Below, piece by piece: positions 10,825-20,483 of a DNA stretch of 64,000 nt; the first letter of the stretch is position 1, and every line of letters starts with the position of its first letter. The notes beneath the pieces are model-generated. The model saw only the letters and a program-made list of their open reading frames with translations. It was not told the origin of the DNA and made no database searches. The translations under genes and the position numbers were made by a program. The stretch comes from Oceanimonas aquatica (lineage in GTDB: Bacteria > Pseudomonadota > Gammaproteobacteria > Enterobacterales > Aeromonadaceae). Location: contig NZ_JAVBHX010000001.1 in assembly GCF_030732065.1 (NCBI RefSeq), forward strand, positions 124,001 through 188,000, given 5' to 3'.

Positions 10825-11274
10825 ATGCCGAGTATTACCCGAAGCGCGCTGGTGATGTTCAGTGCCAAGCAGATGTATGAGCTGGTCAATAAGGTGGACG
10901 ATTATCCCCAGTTTTTGCCGGGGTGTGTGGCCAGCCGTGTGGTCGAACAGAGTGAGCACAGCATTACCGCGGCGCTGGATGTAGCCAAGGCCGGTATTCG
11001 CAAGACCTTTACCACCCGCAACCGTCTGGAGCGGGATCACAAGATCAACATGGAGTTGGTGGATGGCCCGTTCAAGTCACTGAACGGGGGCTGGACCTTC
11101 ATTCCCCTTGATGAAGACGCCTGCAAGGTTGAACTCAAGCTGCATTTCGAGTTCAAGTCGCGGCTGGTGGAGCTGGCCTTTGGCGGTATTTTCAAGGAAC
11201 TCACCAACGCCATGGTACATGCCTTTAGCGAACGGGCCCGGGAGGTTTACGGCAGTGAATCTTATTCAGGTTGA
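10825..11274 (+). CDS. ratA: RatA/Coq10-family START-like protein
   Basis: A 149-residue START/polyketide-cyclase-fold protein. E. coli RatA has been described as a toxin blocking 70S ribosome association, and the family is also related to the Coq10 ubiquinone-binding proteins. The sequence MPSITRSALVMFSAKQMYEL, the YPQFLPGC motif and KTFTTRN match. An AGGAGAGG lies 3 bp before this ATG, which favours 10825 over the ATG at 10810. It is divergent from smpB and overlaps rnfH by 20 bp, the conserved smpB/ratA-rnfH arrangement. Confidence 0.92.
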   Translation: MPSITRSALVMFSAKQMYELVNKVDDYPQFLPGCVASRVVEQSEHSITAALDVAKAGIRKTFTTRNRLERDHKINMELVDGPFKSLNGGWTFIPLDEDACKVELKLHFEFKSRLVELAFGGIFKELTNAMVHAFSERAREVYGSESYSG

Positions 11275-11596
11275 AGTGGTGTATGCCTTGCCGGAAAAAC
11301 AAACGGTGCTGAGTCTGCGGGCGGCCCCCGATGCCTGCGTGCGCGAGATCATTGAGCAGTCCGGTATATTGCGGCAGTTTCCCGACATTGATCTCGAGCA
11401 GAATGCGGTGGGCATTTTCAGCCGTCAGGTCAAGCTGGATCAGCAGGTTCACGAGGGCGATCGCATTGAAATTTACCGCCCGCTGCTGGCGGATCCCAAG
11501 GAAATTCGCCGGCGCCGGGCCGAGCAGGCGAAGGAGGAGGGGCGTGCCGACAAGGTCACCGGTGGCCGACCCGATCCCAAACGCACCCGCAAATAA
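11255..11596 (+). CDS. rnfH: RnfH/RatB family ubiquitin-like protein
   Basis: A 113-residue protein of the UPF0125/RnfH family with a beta-grasp ubiquitin-like fold; precise role unknown. The most likely start is the GTG at 11255, inside the end of ratA, giving a protein that opens NLIQVEVVYALPEKQ and is preceded by GGAGG. Family features seen are QSGILRQFPDIDL, VGIFSRQVKLD and GDRIEIYRPLLADPKE. The basic tail (RRRRAEQAK...) is longer than in the E. coli protein. Translational coupling to ratA is likely from the overlap. Confidence 0.88.
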   Translation: MNLIQVEVVYALPEKQTVLSLRAAPDACVREIIEQSGILRQFPDIDLEQNAVGIFSRQVKLDQQVHEGDRIEIYRPLLADPKEIRRRRAEQAKEEGRADKVTGGRPDPKRTRK

Positions 11597-11626
11597 AAAC
11601 GGAGCCTGAAGGCTCCGTTTTTATTT
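11591..11626. terminator. Bidirectional terminator between rnfH and bamE
   Basis: A perfect 16-bp stem (AAATAAAAACGGAGCC and its complement) with a TGAA loop gives T-rich tails on both strands between convergent genes. It overlaps the rnfH stop codon. Confidence 0.9.
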
Positions 11627-11640
11627 GGTTGAGGATATGC

Positions 11641-11979
11641 TTACAGACCGTCGTAAAAGACCTCGGGCACCTCAAAGTCACCACCGAGGGAGGTCAGGCT
11701 GTCGTTGGTAAAGTCCAGCACCAGGCGTTTTTGTTCAAGCTCGCCCCGGCCGGGCTTGAAGTAATAGAGGTATACCCAGCGGTCGTGATTGAAACCGTCC
11801 AGGCTCATGGGGTTACCGAGCAGGTAGCGCACCTGCTCCCGGGTCATGCCCTGGCGCAGCTGGGCCACCTGCTTTTCTTCCAGGTAGTTGCCCTGAGGAA
11901 TATCCACCTTGTATACCAGGTTGCAGCCGGCCAGGGGCAGAGCCAGGCAAAGGGAGAGCATCAAGCTTTTGAGTTGCAT
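11641..11979 (-). CDS. bamE: Outer-membrane assembly lipoprotein BamE
   Basis: Small lipoprotein of the BAM complex, which inserts beta-barrel proteins into the outer membrane. The 112 residues start with a signal peptide and a lipobox LAGC (lipidated Cys at 19), then show the SmpA/OmlA signature: GMTREQVRYLLGNPM and DRWVYLYYF. It lies in its usual neighbourhood next to rnfH, but recN, normally adjacent, is here separated from it by udp. Confidence 0.95.
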   Translation of the reverse strand: MQLKSLMLSLCLALPLAGCNLVYKVDIPQGNYLEEKQVAQLRQGMTREQVRYLLGNPMSLDGFNHDRWVYLYYFKPGRGELEQKRLVLDFTNDSLTSLGGDFEVPEVFYDGL

Positions 11980-12142
11980 ATGGGATTATGTCCTTTGAGT
12001 CCTGCCGGCATCATAGCGGCTGCCGGTTTCGATGTAAAAGACTGACCGGCCAGAAGGCCATCGGTTCCGGTGAACAGGCATGGTGATTTGAACACGGCTG
12101 GCTTAGTATGCGGAATAATATACTCGCTTGAGGAGCAGGTTT

Positions 12143-12901
12143 ATGACCAAACACGTTTTTCATCTGGGCGTGACCGATGAGGATCTGCAGGGCGCCCGGG
12201 TTGCGATTCTGCCAGGCGACCCGGAGCGGGTGGAGCGGATTGCGCGCAGTCTTGGCAATCCCCGACATCTGGCCAGCAAACGGGAATTCACCTCCTGGCT
12301 GGGCGAGCTGGACAGCAAGCCGGTGGTGGTGTGTTCTACCGGCATTGGCGGTCCGTCCACCTCCATTGCGGTGGAAGAGCTGGCCCAGCTGGGCATTGAT
12401 ACCTTTTTACGGATAGGGACCACGGGCGCCATTCAGCCACAGGTGGCGGTGGGCGACATTATCGTGACCACGGCGGCGGTGCGCCTCGACGGGGCCAGTT
12501 CCCACTTCGCCCCCCTGGAGTTTCCGGCGGTGGCCGACTTTGACTGCACCTGCGCCCTGGTGGATGCGGCCCGGGAGCAGGGGGTGGCACCCCATGTGGG
12601 TATTACCGCCTCGTCCGATACCTTTTACCCGGGCCAGGAGCGTTACGACACCCATTCGGCCCGCATGTTGCGCCGCTTTCAGGGCAGCATGAAGGAGTGG
12701 CAGTCGATGGGGGTGCTCAACTACGAGATGGAAGCGGCCACCCTGTTTACCATGTGTGCCAGTCAGGGCCTGAAGGCCGGCTGTGTGGCGGGGGCCATCG
12801 TCAACCGCACCCAGCAGGAGATCCCTGATGACAGCACCATCAAGGATACCGAGCAAAAAGCCATCGACATCGTGGTGGGCGCCGCCCGCCGGCTGGTGTA
12901 A
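12143..12901 (+). CDS. udp: Uridine phosphorylase
   Basis: Cleaves uridine with phosphate to uracil and ribose-1-phosphate in pyrimidine salvage. The 252 residues match the family: [20 protein letters not shown], the phosphate and ribose site around [40 protein letters not shown] and [13 protein letters not shown]. The ATG at 12143 follows AGGAGCAGG; an upstream TTG at 12128 would add five residues. It is divergent from bamE and its insertion between bamE and recN differs from the E. coli order. Confidence 0.96.
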   Translation: MTKHVFHLGVTDEDLQGARVAILPGDPERVERIARSLGNPRHLASKREFTSWLGELDSKPVVVCSTGIGGPSTSIAVEELAQLGIDTFLRIGTTGAIQPQVAVGDIIVTTAAVRLDGASSHFAPLEFPAVADFDCTCALVDAAREQGVAPHVGITASSDTFYPGQERYDTHSARMLRRFQGSMKEWQSMGVLNYEMEAATLFTMCASQGLKAGCVAGAIVNRTQQEIPDDSTIKDTEQKAIDIVVGAARRLV

Positions 12902-12950
12902 AACAGACAAGCGTTGTCTGTGGGTTTTGAGCAAGTCGGGAAAAGGGGCA

Positions 12951-13025
12951 ACTTCATGACACGCTTCAGGCTCATCCATGAGACGCTCGGCAAATGCCAC
13001 CCATGGCATTTGATCGGTCATGAAG
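12951..13025. repeat. Palindromic dispersed repeat, copy A
   Basis: Lies between the convergent ends of udp and recN. An outer 9-bp inverted repeat (CTTCATGAC/GTCATGAAG) encloses two hairpins, CTCAT-cc-ATGAG and AAATGCCA-ccca-TGGCATTT, so it can fold as a three-way junction. The first 64 nt align with copy B at 50234-50297 at roughly 50 positions, and several differences keep the first hairpin paired. A weaker hairpin (ACAGACAA/TTGTCTGT) at 12903-12921 may end udp transcription. Confidence 0.7.
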
Positions 13026-13119
13026 CCGCTCCCTTTCCCCTCCCGGTTAAACAACGGCGTGGTTTGCCGTAGCGGCCCGGTTGATCGCCGGGCTTTTACT
13101 TCTCACTTTCTGTTACACC

Positions 13120-14784
13120 TCAGCACACCAGCAGTTCCCGGGCGTTGGCCAGTGTATTATCGGTAATGCGGTTGCCCCCCAGCAGCCGGGCCAGCTCCTG
13201 CAGCCGGTGCTGCTGGTCCAGTTCCTGCATGCGGGTTTCGGTGTTTTGAGTGTCGCTGCTTTTGCTGACAAAAAAGTGCTGGTGGCCGTTGCCTGCCACC
13301 TGGGGCAGGTGGGTGATCACCAGTACCTGGGTGGACTCGCCCAGTTTGCGCAGCAGCTTGCCTACCACGGCGGCAGTGGGGCCGCTCACGCCCACATCCA
13401 CTTCGTCAAAGATAAGAGTGGGGGTTTCCACCTTTTGCTCCGTGATCACCTGAATCGCCAGACTGATGCGCGACAGTTCGCCGCCCGAGGCCACCCTGGC
13501 CAGCGGGCTCAGAGGCTGGCCCGGGTTGGTGCTCACCAAAAACTCCACCCGGTCGATGCCCAGCGGCGAGAACCCGGCGCCTGAGTCGGCGCTCACCTGT
13601 ATTTCAAAGCGGCCCTTTTCCATGCTGAGCTGGTGCAGGCTTTGGGTGATCTGCTTGTTCAGGGCGGCGGCGTAACGCTGGCGGCTCTGGCTCAGGCGTT
13701 CGGCGGCCTGAATAAAGTCAGCCCTGGCCTGCTCCACTTCCTCGTCCAGTCCTTCCAACCGGCTGCTGTTGTGATCCATGTCGGCCAGCCGCGCCTTGAG
13801 CGCTTCATGAAAGCCAAACAGCTCGGCGGCGGGGACATGGTGCTTGCGGGACAGATCCATCACGCGGCTCATGCGGTTTTCCACCTCGTGCAGACGCTCC
13901 GGATCCAGTTCCAGCCGGTCCAGGTAGCGGCCCAGCTCGCTGTGGCCTTCTTCCAGCTGGATCAGGCTGCTTTCCACCATTTCCAGCGCCGGGCTCAGTT
14001 GTGAATCCATGGCCACCAGTTCACTCAGGGTTTTCAGCCCCTGACGCAACAGCTGCAGGGCGTTGGTTTCATCGTTGTCGCCCAGCACGTTCAGGGCCAG
14101 CTGACAGTCGTTGACCAGCTCGGCACCGTTGGAAAGCCGCTTGTGTTCGGCTTCCAGTTCGGGAAATTCGTCTTCACCCAGGGCCAGCTCGTCGAGCTCG
14201 GCCACCTGATATTCCAGCAACTGGCGTTCGGCCTGCCATTTTTCCTGCTCGGCCTGCAATTGTTTGCGTTCGTTACTGAGCTGACGCCAGTGCTGATAAT
14301 GACGGCCGGTTTGGGCCAGCAATTGATGATGACCGGCGTAGGCGTCGAGCAGGGTGCGCTGGTGATCGGGCTTTTGCAGCTCCTGGTGGGCATGCTGACC
14401 GTGAATATTGACCAGCAGCGCGCCCAGCGCCTTGAGCTGTGACAGCGGCACAGGGGTACCGTTGATATAGCCGCGGGAGCGGCCTTCCCGGCTCAGGGTG
14501 CGGCGCAGTATGCATTCATCCTGCTCGTCCAGCTCCTGCTCGCACAGCCAGGCCTTGACTCCGGGAAGCTTGTCGATACGAAAGCGGGCGCTGATGTCGG
14601 CCTTGTCGGCCCCGGGGCGCACCGAGTCGGCGTCGGCCCGCTCGCCCAGCGCCAGAGCGAGGGCGTCGATGGCAATGGATTTGCCGGCGCCGGTTTCACC
14701 GGTAATGCTGGTCATGCCGGTGCGCAGAGCCAGCTCAAGAAAGGAAACGATGGCGAAATTGCTGATGGTGAGCTGAAGCAACAT
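13120..14784 (-). CDS. recN: DNA repair protein RecN
   Basis: SMC-like ATPase acting in double-strand-break repair under SOS control. The 554 residues start MLLQLTISNFAIV. Walker A is GETGAGKS near residue 30. Two long charged coiled-coil stretches lie at ~150-350. The signature is RVASGGELSRISLA, and Walker B is TLIFDEVDVGVSG followed by the D-loop. The ATG at 14784 is chosen to match the family start; an upstream in-frame ATG adds six residues. Two LexA boxes lie immediately upstream. Oriented away from nadK in the usual nadK-recN order. Confidence 0.97.
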   Translation of the reverse strand: MLLQLTISNFAIVSFLELALRTGMTSITGETGAGKSIAIDALALALGERADADSVRPGADKADISARFRIDKLPGVKAWLCEQELDEQDECILRRTLSREGRSRGYINGTPVPLSQLKALGALLVNIHGQHAHQELQKPDHQRTLLDAYAGHHQLLAQTGRHYQHWRQLSNERKQLQAEQEKWQAERQLLEYQVAELDELALGEDEFPELEAEHKRLSNGAELVNDCQLALNVLGDNDETNALQLLRQGLKTLSELVAMDSQLSPALEMVESSLIQLEEGHSELGRYLDRLELDPERLHEVENRMSRVMDLSRKHHVPAAELFGFHEALKARLADMDHNSSRLEGLDEEVEQARADFIQAAERLSQSRQRYAAALNKQITQSLHQLSMEKGRFEIQVSADSGAGFSPLGIDRVEFLVSTNPGQPLSPLARVASGGELSRISLAIQVITEQKVETPTLIFDEVDVGVSGPTAAVVGKLLRKLGESTQVLVITHLPQVAGNGHQHFFVSKSSDTQNTETRMQELDQQHRLQELARLLGGNRITDNTLANARELLVC

Positions 14785-14808
14785 GATGATTCCCTGCAAC
14801 AAAAAAGA

Positions 14809-14848
14809 TGCTGTATGGGAATACAGTATACTGTTGTTTTATACAGTT
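14809..14848 (-). promoter_or_regulatory. Two tandem LexA (SOS) boxes before recN
   Basis: Box 1 is CTG-N10-CAG at 14811-14826 (CTGTATGGGAATACAG) and box 2 is CTG-N10-CAG at 14831-14846 (CTGTTGTTTTATACAG), both with A+T-rich cores and TA flanks. They lie 25-65 bp upstream of the recN start. E. coli recN is also controlled by more than one SOS box. Confidence 0.88.
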
Positions 14849-14926
14849 CAAGGTGGGCGTGAGACGCAAGAGGTAAAACGTCTAACGTCTTTCCTCTTCC
14901 GCCCCTGCGCCTGACCCCCTCAGGGG

Positions 14927-15811
14927 TTAAAACAGCTTGCTGCCCCAGCCCAGTTTGCTGCGCAGCACTTCAAAGTAACTGTGACCGCGGGGGTGCAGCA
15001 GTTTCAGCCGGTGCGGGCTCTTGTTGATGTGAATCTCATCGCCGGGTTGCACCGCCAGTGAGACATGGCCGTCGCAGCTCACCAGCATGTGCTCACTCTT
15101 GTTGGCGGGGGAGAGTACCATTTTTACCTGGGCATCGGCATCGATCACGATGGGCCGGCAGCTCAGCGTATGAGGAAACATGGGCACCAGGGTAATGGCA
15201 TTGAGGTTGGGGGTAAGAATGGGGCCGCCGGCGGACAGCGAATAGGCGGTGGAGCCGGTGGGCGTGGCCACTATCATGCCGTCGGCACGCTGGCTGTACA
15301 TGAAATGGCCGTTGATATATACCTCAAACTCGATCATGTGGGCGATTTTGCCCGGGTGAAGTACCGCTTCATTCATGGCGGTATTGCTGGCCTTGAGCTG
15401 GCCATGACGGTGCACCTGGGCTTCCAGCAAAAAGCGGTGCTCGGTCTGATAATCGCCGGTCAGCAGGCGCTCCAGCGGTTGTTCAAAACTGTCGGGGGAG
15501 AGGTCGGTCAGAAAGCCGAGGTTGCCCCGGTTGACGCCTACCACAGCCACGTCAAAGCGCGACAGCACCCGGGCCGAGCCAAGCATGTTGCCGTCACCGC
15601 CCACCACAATGGCCAGGTCGGCGCGTTCGCCCAGTTCTACCATCTCCAGCAGCTCTGCGTCAGCCAGCCCCAGCTGTTCGCCTACCCGGCGCTCAATGAC
15701 CACGTTCAGACCCAGCCCGGACAAATAACGATACAGCGCCACCAGGGTCTGGTTGGCGCCCTGATGATCCGGTTTGCCGATAAGGGCGATGGTATTGAAA
15801 TCGGTTTCCAT
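14927..15811 (-). CDS. nadK: NAD kinase
   Basis: Phosphorylates NAD to NADP. The 294 residues carry the GGDGN motif ([15 protein letters not shown]) with the catalytic Asp, [13 protein letters not shown], and the second conserved region [20 protein letters not shown]. It lies upstream of recN on the same strand, with 140 bp between them that hold the SOS boxes, and is divergent from the grpE heat-shock promoter. Confidence 0.97.
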   Translation of the reverse strand: METDFNTIALIGKPDHQGANQTLVALYRYLSGLGLNVVIERRVGEQLGLADAELLEMVELGERADLAIVVGGDGNMLGSARVLSRFDVAVVGVNRGNLGFLTDLSPDSFEQPLERLLTGDYQTEHRFLLEAQVHRHGQLKASNTAMNEAVLHPGKIAHMIEFEVYINGHFMYSQRADGMIVATPTGSTAYSLSAGGPILTPNLNAITLVPMFPHTLSCRPIVIDADAQVKMVLSPANKSEHMLVSCDGHVSLAVQPGDEIHINKSPHRLKLLHPRGHSYFEVLRSKLGWGSKLF

Positions 15812-15922
15812 AAATAGCTGTCCGGCTGGCCTGCGTTACTCGGCGTTGATGAATTATCGCCATTCTAATCAGAGTGTTGCCCAAGCGCTACCAAAGGGAA
15901 TGCAAGTCTGTGAGTTCGGGCT

Positions 15923-15950
15923 CTTGAAAAGGCCAACGCCGCCCCCATAT
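15923..15950 (+). promoter_or_regulatory. Sigma-32-type heat-shock promoter of grpE
   Basis: CTTGAAAA at 15923-15930, a 12-bp gap and CCCCATAT at 15943-15950 match the sigma-32 consensus closely, 37 bp before the grpE ATG. Confidence 0.88.
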
Positions 15951-15986
15951 AGGCTCGAGGTTGAATTGATATACACGGGAGACAAC

Positions 15987-16595
15987 ATGAGCAGCAAGCA
16001 GAATCAGGTTGATACGGAGCAGTCCGAGGCGCTTGAGCAGGAGCAACAGGCCGCCGAGGCGAGCCAGGCCGAGCAGCAGGAAACCGTGCAGCCCGATGCG
16101 GCTTATGTCGCCGAGCTGGAACAAAAACTGGCCGCCGCCGAAAGCAGCGCCAAGACGGAAAAAGACAGCGCCCTGCGCGCCGTGGCAGAGATGGAAAACA
16201 TTCGCCGCCGTGCCGCTCAGGACGTGGAAAAGGCGCAGAAGTTTGCCCTGGAAAAATTTGTGGGTGAGCTGCTGCCGGTGATCGACAGCCTGGAGCGGGC
16301 CATCGAGCACACCAGCGACGAAAGCGATGCCTTCAAGGCGGTGCATGAAGGGGTAGAGCTGACCCTGAAATCCCTGCTGAGTGCGGTGGAGAAATTCGGC
16401 GTAGAGCAAATCGATCCCAAGGGCCAGCCCTTTGACCCCAACAAGCACCAGGCCATGAGCATGGTGGAAAGCGACGAAGTGGCGCCCAATGCCGTGCTGG
16501 CGGTGATGATGAAGGGCTATGAGCTCAATGGCCGGGTGCTGCGCCCCGCCATGGTGATGGTCGCCAAGGGCCCGGCCATCGATACGCAGGCCTGA
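15987..16595 (+). CDS. grpE: Nucleotide exchange factor GrpE
   Basis: Releases ADP from DnaK. The 202 residues have an acidic, glutamine-rich N-terminal extension, a long coiled coil (~40-110, including [20 protein letters not shown]) and the C-terminal beta-wing with NKHQAMSM and [18 protein letters not shown]. The ATG at 15987 follows GGGAGACAAC. dnaK lies 126 bp downstream with its own sigma-32-like promoter, so the chaperone genes can be induced together but also separately. Confidence 0.97.
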   Translation: MSSKQNQVDTEQSEALEQEQQAAEASQAEQQETVQPDAAYVAELEQKLAAAESSAKTEKDSALRAVAEMENIRRRAAQDVEKAQKFALEKFVGELLPVIDSLERAIEHTSDESDAFKAVHEGVELTLKSLLSAVEKFGVEQIDPKGQPFDPNKHQAMSMVESDEVAPNAVLAVMMKGYELNGRVLRPAMVMVAKGPAIDTQA

Positions 16596-16630
16596 GCCGG
16601 CAAAATTCAGCAAAAAAATGTGACCGGCGT

Positions 16631-16660
16631 CTTGAAAGCCTCAACCGGCAGCCACATATA
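16631..16660 (+). promoter_or_regulatory. Sigma-32-type heat-shock promoter of dnaK
   Basis: CTTGAAA at 16631-16637, a 14-bp gap and CCACATATA at 16652-16660, one mismatch from the CCCCATATA type, about 60 bp before dnaK. Confidence 0.82.
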
Positions 16661-16721
16661 GACGTTAACGCGAAATACCAAAACGTTTGTTACCGAATTA
16701 GCAATATCAAGAGAGGATTCT

Positions 16722-18644
16722 ATGGGTAAAATCATCGGCATCGATCTGGGTACCACCAACTCCTGCGTTGCGATCCTGGACGGGGATACTCCACGGGTCA
16801 TTGAAAACGCCGAGGGTGCCCGCACAACTCCCTCCATCATCGCCTACACCGACGATGGCGAAACCCTGGTAGGTCAGCCGGCCAAGCGCCAGGCCGTGAC
16901 CAACCCCAAGAACACTCTGTTCGCCATCAAGCGTCTGATCGGCCGTCGTTTTGAAGACGAGGAAGTGCAGCGCGACATCAAGATCATGCCCTTCAGCATC
17001 ATCAACGCCGACAACGGTGATGCCTGGGTGGAAGCCAAAGACAAGAAAATGGCGCCGCCGCAGATCTCTGCCGAAGTGCTGAAGAAGATGAAGAAGACCG
17101 CCGAAGACTACCTTGGCGAAGCCGTGACCGAAGCGGTCATCACCGTACCGGCCTACTTTAACGATGCTCAGCGTCAGGCCACCAAGGATGCCGGTCGCAT
17201 CGCCGGTCTGGACGTCAAGCGCATTATCAACGAGCCCACCGCTGCGGCCTTTGCCTACGGCGTGAACAAGGCTCAGGGCGACCGCAAGGTAGCGGTATAC
17301 GATCTGGGTGGTGGTACCTTTGATATCTCCATCATCGAAATCGATGACATGGACGGTGAAAAGACCTTTGAAGTACTGGCCACCAATGGCGACACCCACC
17401 TGGGTGGTGAAGACTTCGACAACCGTCTGATCACCTATCTGGTGGAAGAGTTCAAGCGCGAGCAGAACTTTGACCTGCGCAACGACATGCTGGCCCTGCA
17501 GCGTCTGAAGGAAGCCGCTGAAAAAGCCAAGTGCGAGCTGTCCTCCGCTCAGCAGACCGAAGTGAACCTGCCGTACATCACCGCCGATGCCAGCGGTCCC
17601 AAGCACCTGAACATCAAGGTGACCCGGGCCAAGCTCGAGTCTCTGGTGGAAGACATGGTCAAGAAGTCTCTGGATCCGGTACGTACCGCGCTGCAGGACG
17701 CCGGTCTGTCCGTGTCCGACATCGACGACGTCATCCTGGTGGGCGGTCAGACCCGCATGCCGCTGGTACAAAAGGCCGTCAGCGACTTCTTCGGCAAGGA
17801 GCCGCGCAAGGACGTGAACCCCGATGAAGCCGTGGCCGTGGGTGCCGCCATTCAGGGTGCCGTACTGTCCGGCGACAAGAAGGACGTGCTGCTGCTCGAC
17901 GTGACCCCGCTGTCTCTGGGTATCGAGACCATGGGTGGCGTGATGACTGCGCTGATCGAAAAGAACACCACCATTCCGACCAAGAAGTCCCAGGTGTTCT
18001 CCACCGCCGAAGACAACCAGTCTGCCGTGACCATTCACGTCATTCAGGGTGAGCGCAAGCGGGCTGCCGACAACAAGTCGCTGGGCCAGTTCAACCTGGA
18101 AGGCATTCGTCCTGCGCCGCGCGGCCTGCCGCAGGTTGAAGTGACCTTCGACATCGACGCCGACGGCATTTTGCACGTGTCCGCCAAGGACAAGGACACC
18201 GGCAAGGAGCAGAAGATCACTATTCAGGCCTCTTCCGGTCTGAGCGAGGAAGAGATCGACGCCATGGTGCGTGCCGCCGAAGCCAATGCGGCCGAAGACA
18301 AGAAGTTCGAGGAGCTGGTGACTGCCCGCAACCAGGCTGACGGTCTGGCTCACGCCACCCGCAAGCAGCTGGAAGAAGCCGGTGAGGCCCTGTCTGCCGA
18401 TGACAAGAGCGCCATCGAGTCTGCCCTGAGCGAGCTGGAAACCGCCGTTCGCGGTGAAGACAAGGCCGAGATCGAAGCCAAGCAGCAGGCGCTGCTGGAA
18501 GCGTCCCAGAAACTGATGGAAGCCGCCCAGGCCCAGGCTCAGTCCCAGGCTCAGGATGCGGGTGCCCAGGACGCCGGCAGCAAGAAGGCCGACGACGACG
18601 TGGTGGATGCCGAGTTCGAAGAAGTCAAAGACGACAAGAAGTAA
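16722..18644 (+). CDS. dnaK: Chaperone DnaK (Hsp70)
   Basis: ATP-driven cytosolic chaperone. At 640 residues it has normal length. It opens [16 protein letters not shown] (phosphate loop 1), has [12 protein letters not shown] (loop 2, ~195), the linker [15 protein letters not shown] (~390), the substrate-binding domain and a helical lid. The C-terminal tail is Gln/Ala-rich ([10 protein letters not shown]) and ends in the EEVKDDKK type of EEVD-like acidic tail usual in bacteria. Preceded by GAGAGGA. Confidence 0.99.
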   Translation: MGKIIGIDLGTTNSCVAILDGDTPRVIENAEGARTTPSIIAYTDDGETLVGQPAKRQAVTNPKNTLFAIKRLIGRRFEDEEVQRDIKIMPFSIINADNGDAWVEAKDKKMAPPQISAEVLKKMKKTAEDYLGEAVTEAVITVPAYFNDAQRQATKDAGRIAGLDVKRIINEPTAAAFAYGVNKAQGDRKVAVYDLGGGTFDISIIEIDDMDGEKTFEVLATNGDTHLGGEDFDNRLITYLVEEFKREQNFDLRNDMLALQRLKEAAEKAKCELSSAQQTEVNLPYITADASGPKHLNIKVTRAKLESLVEDMVKKSLDPVRTALQDAGLSVSDIDDVILVGGQTRMPLVQKAVSDFFGKEPRKDVNPDEAVAVGAAIQGAVLSGDKKDVLLLDVTPLSLGIETMGGVMTALIEKNTTIPTKKSQVFSTAEDNQSAVTIHVIQGERKRAADNKSLGQFNLEGIRPAPRGLPQVEVTFDIDADGILHVSAKDKDTGKEQKITIQASSGLSEEEIDAMVRAAEANAAEDKKFEELVTARNQADGLAHATRKQLEEAGEALSADDKSAIESALSELETAVRGEDKAEIEAKQQALLEASQKLMEAAQAQAQSQAQDAGAQDAGSKKADDDVVDAEFEEVKDDKK

Positions 18645-18673
18645 GGCCACCCCGGCGCACAGACGCTGACAGT

Positions 18674-18699
18674 GCGGGCGTTGGGTGACCAACGCCCGC
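18674..18699 (+). terminator. Hairpin between dnaK and dnaJ
   Basis: An 11-bp stem GCGGGCGTTGG/CCAACGCCCGC with a GTGA loop is followed only by CTTTGTG, so it is more likely a partial terminator or mRNA-stabilising stem that lowers dnaJ output relative to dnaK than a full stop. Confidence 0.6.
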
Positions 18700-18732
18700 C
18701 TTTGTGTTAATCAGCAGGTAAGCACGCAAGCT

Positions 18733-19866
18733 ATGTCGAAACGAGATTATTATGAAGTGCTTGGCGTCTCCAAGGGAGCCGACGAGCGCGAAATCAAGAA
18801 AGCCTACAAGCGAATGGCGATGAAGTACCATCCCGATCGCAACAAGGACGACGCCGACGCGGCCGACAAGTTCAAGGAAGCCACCGAGGCCTACGAGGTA
18901 CTCACCGACGCCCAGAAGCGGGCCGCCTACGATCAGTTTGGCCACGATGCGGTCAACGGTCAGCAGGGTGGTCACGGCGGCTTTGGCGGCGGTGCCGACT
19001 TCAGTGATATTTTCGGTGACGTATTCGGCGACATCTTCGGCGGCGGCCGGGGCCGGCAGCAGCGTTCCGCCCGCGGATCGGATCTGCGCTACAACATGGA
19101 GCTGACCCTGGAGGAAGCGGTCAGGGGCGTGACCAAAGAGATCAAGGTACCCACCCTGACCGGTTGCGACGTCTGTGACGGCAGCGGCGCCAAGCCGGGG
19201 ACTCAGGCCAAGACCTGTCCCACCTGTCACGGCCACGGCCAGGTGCAGATGCGCCAGGGCTTTTTCACCGTGCAGCAGCCCTGTCCGCACTGTCGCGGCA
19301 AGGGCAAGATCGTCAGTGACCCCTGCACCCAGTGTCACGGCGAAGGCCGTTATCAGAAAACCAAGACCCTGTCGGTGAAAATTCCGGCGGGTGTCGACAC
19401 CGGCGATCGCATTCGTTTGTCCGGTGAAGGGGAAGCGGGTGAATCCGGTGCCCCGGCGGGGGATCTGTACGTACAAATGCACGTGCGCGAGCATGACATT
19501 TTTGTGCGTGACGGCAACAACCTGTATTGCGAAGTGCCCATCAGCTTTACCTCCGCTGCCCTCGGTGGTGAGGTGGAAGTGCCGACCCTGGACGGCCGGG
19601 TCAAGCTGAAAATTCCGGCTGAGACTCAGACCGGCCGCATGTTCCGTCTCAAGGGCAAGGGCGTGCGCTCGGCCCGCAACGGCCAGCTGGGCGATCTGGT
19701 GTGCAAGGTCTTTATCGAGACGCCGGTAAACCTCACCGAGGAACAAAAAGAGCTGCTGCGCCAGCTCGAGGTGTCCTGTGGCGGTTCGGCAGCCAAGAAG
19801 CACAGACCCAAGTCGGAAGGCTTTTTTGAAGGCGTGAAACGTTTTTTTGACGATTTGACCCGCTGA
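18733..19866 (+). CDS. dnaJ: Chaperone DnaJ (Hsp40)
   Basis: DnaK co-chaperone that stimulates ATP hydrolysis. The 377 residues have a J domain with HPD at ~33-35, a Gly/Phe-rich region ([12 protein letters not shown]), four CxxCxGxG-type zinc repeats ([32 protein letters not shown]) and two C-terminal beta domains. The start at 18733 gives the canonical [12 protein letters not shown]; an upstream frame adds 16 non-conserved residues. Confidence 0.98.
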   Translation: MSKRDYYEVLGVSKGADEREIKKAYKRMAMKYHPDRNKDDADAADKFKEATEAYEVLTDAQKRAAYDQFGHDAVNGQQGGHGGFGGGADFSDIFGDVFGDIFGGGRGRQQRSARGSDLRYNMELTLEEAVRGVTKEIKVPTLTGCDVCDGSGAKPGTQAKTCPTCHGHGQVQMRQGFFTVQQPCPHCRGKGKIVSDPCTQCHGEGRYQKTKTLSVKIPAGVDTGDRIRLSGEGEAGESGAPAGDLYVQMHVREHDIFVRDGNNLYCEVPISFTSAALGGEVEVPTLDGRVKLKIPAETQTGRMFRLKGKGVRSARNGQLGDLVCKVFIETPVNLTEEQKELLRQLEVSCGGSAAKKHRPKSEGFFEGVKRFFDDLTR

Positions 19867-19930
19867 GCCCGCTGTATTAGGCTGAGTTTCACATCAAACC
19901 GGCCTTCGGCCGAGTCAAACGTAAACGATC

Positions 19931-19964
19931 AGAGCCCTGTTCCGGCAGGGCTCTTGTTATTTTG
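19931..19964 (+). terminator. Terminator after dnaJ
   Basis: A 9-bp stem AGAGCCCTG/CAGGGCTCT with a 6-nt loop is followed by TGTTATTTTG. The tail is interrupted, so termination may be partial before greA. Confidence 0.7.
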
Positions 19965-19988
19965 TTGTTCGAAAGGAACCGGGTTTCT

Positions 19989-20465
19989 ATGAAACAAACA
20001 CCGATGACCATTCGTGGCGCGCAAAAGCTGCGTGAAGAGCTGGACCACCTCAAGTCCGTTCGTCGCCCCCAGATTATTGAAGCCATTGCCGACGCCCGTG
20101 AGCACGGCGATCTGAAAGAAAACGCCGAATACCATGCCGCTCGCGAGCAGCAGGGCTTTTGTGAAGGCCGCATTCAGGAAATCGAATCCAAGCTGTCCAA
20201 TGCCCAGATCATCGATATTACCCGCATGCCCAATAACGGCAAGGTCATTTTCGGTGCCACCGTGACCCTGTTTCGGGTGGATGACGAGCAGGAAATTACC
20301 TATCGCATCGTGGGTGACGACGAGTCCGACATCAAGGCCAACCTGATTTCGGTGAACTCGCCCATCGCCCGGGGCCTGATCGGCAAGGAAGAAGACGACG
20401 TGGCCGTGGTCAAGACGCCTGCCGGTGAGGTGGAGTACGAGATCATGAAGGTTGAGTACCTGTAA
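19989..20465 (+). CDS. greA: Transcription elongation factor GreA
   Basis: Rescues backtracked RNA polymerase by stimulating transcript cleavage. The 158 residues comprise the N-terminal coiled coil ([20 protein letters not shown]) whose tip holds the acidic pair in [16 protein letters not shown], and the C-terminal FKBP-like domain with [14 protein letters not shown]. The ATG at 19989 follows GAAAGGAACC. In enterobacteria greA neighbours yhbY and rlmE, as here, apart from the inserted PilZ gene. Confidence 0.97.
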   Translation: MKQTPMTIRGAQKLREELDHLKSVRRPQIIEAIADAREHGDLKENAEYHAAREQQGFCEGRIQEIESKLSNAQIIDITRMPNNGKVIFGATVTLFRVDDEQEITYRIVGDDESDIKANLISVNSPIARGLIGKEEDDVAVVKTPAGEVEYEIMKVEYL

Positions 20466-20483
20466 GCTCCTGCGAGCGGCCGT

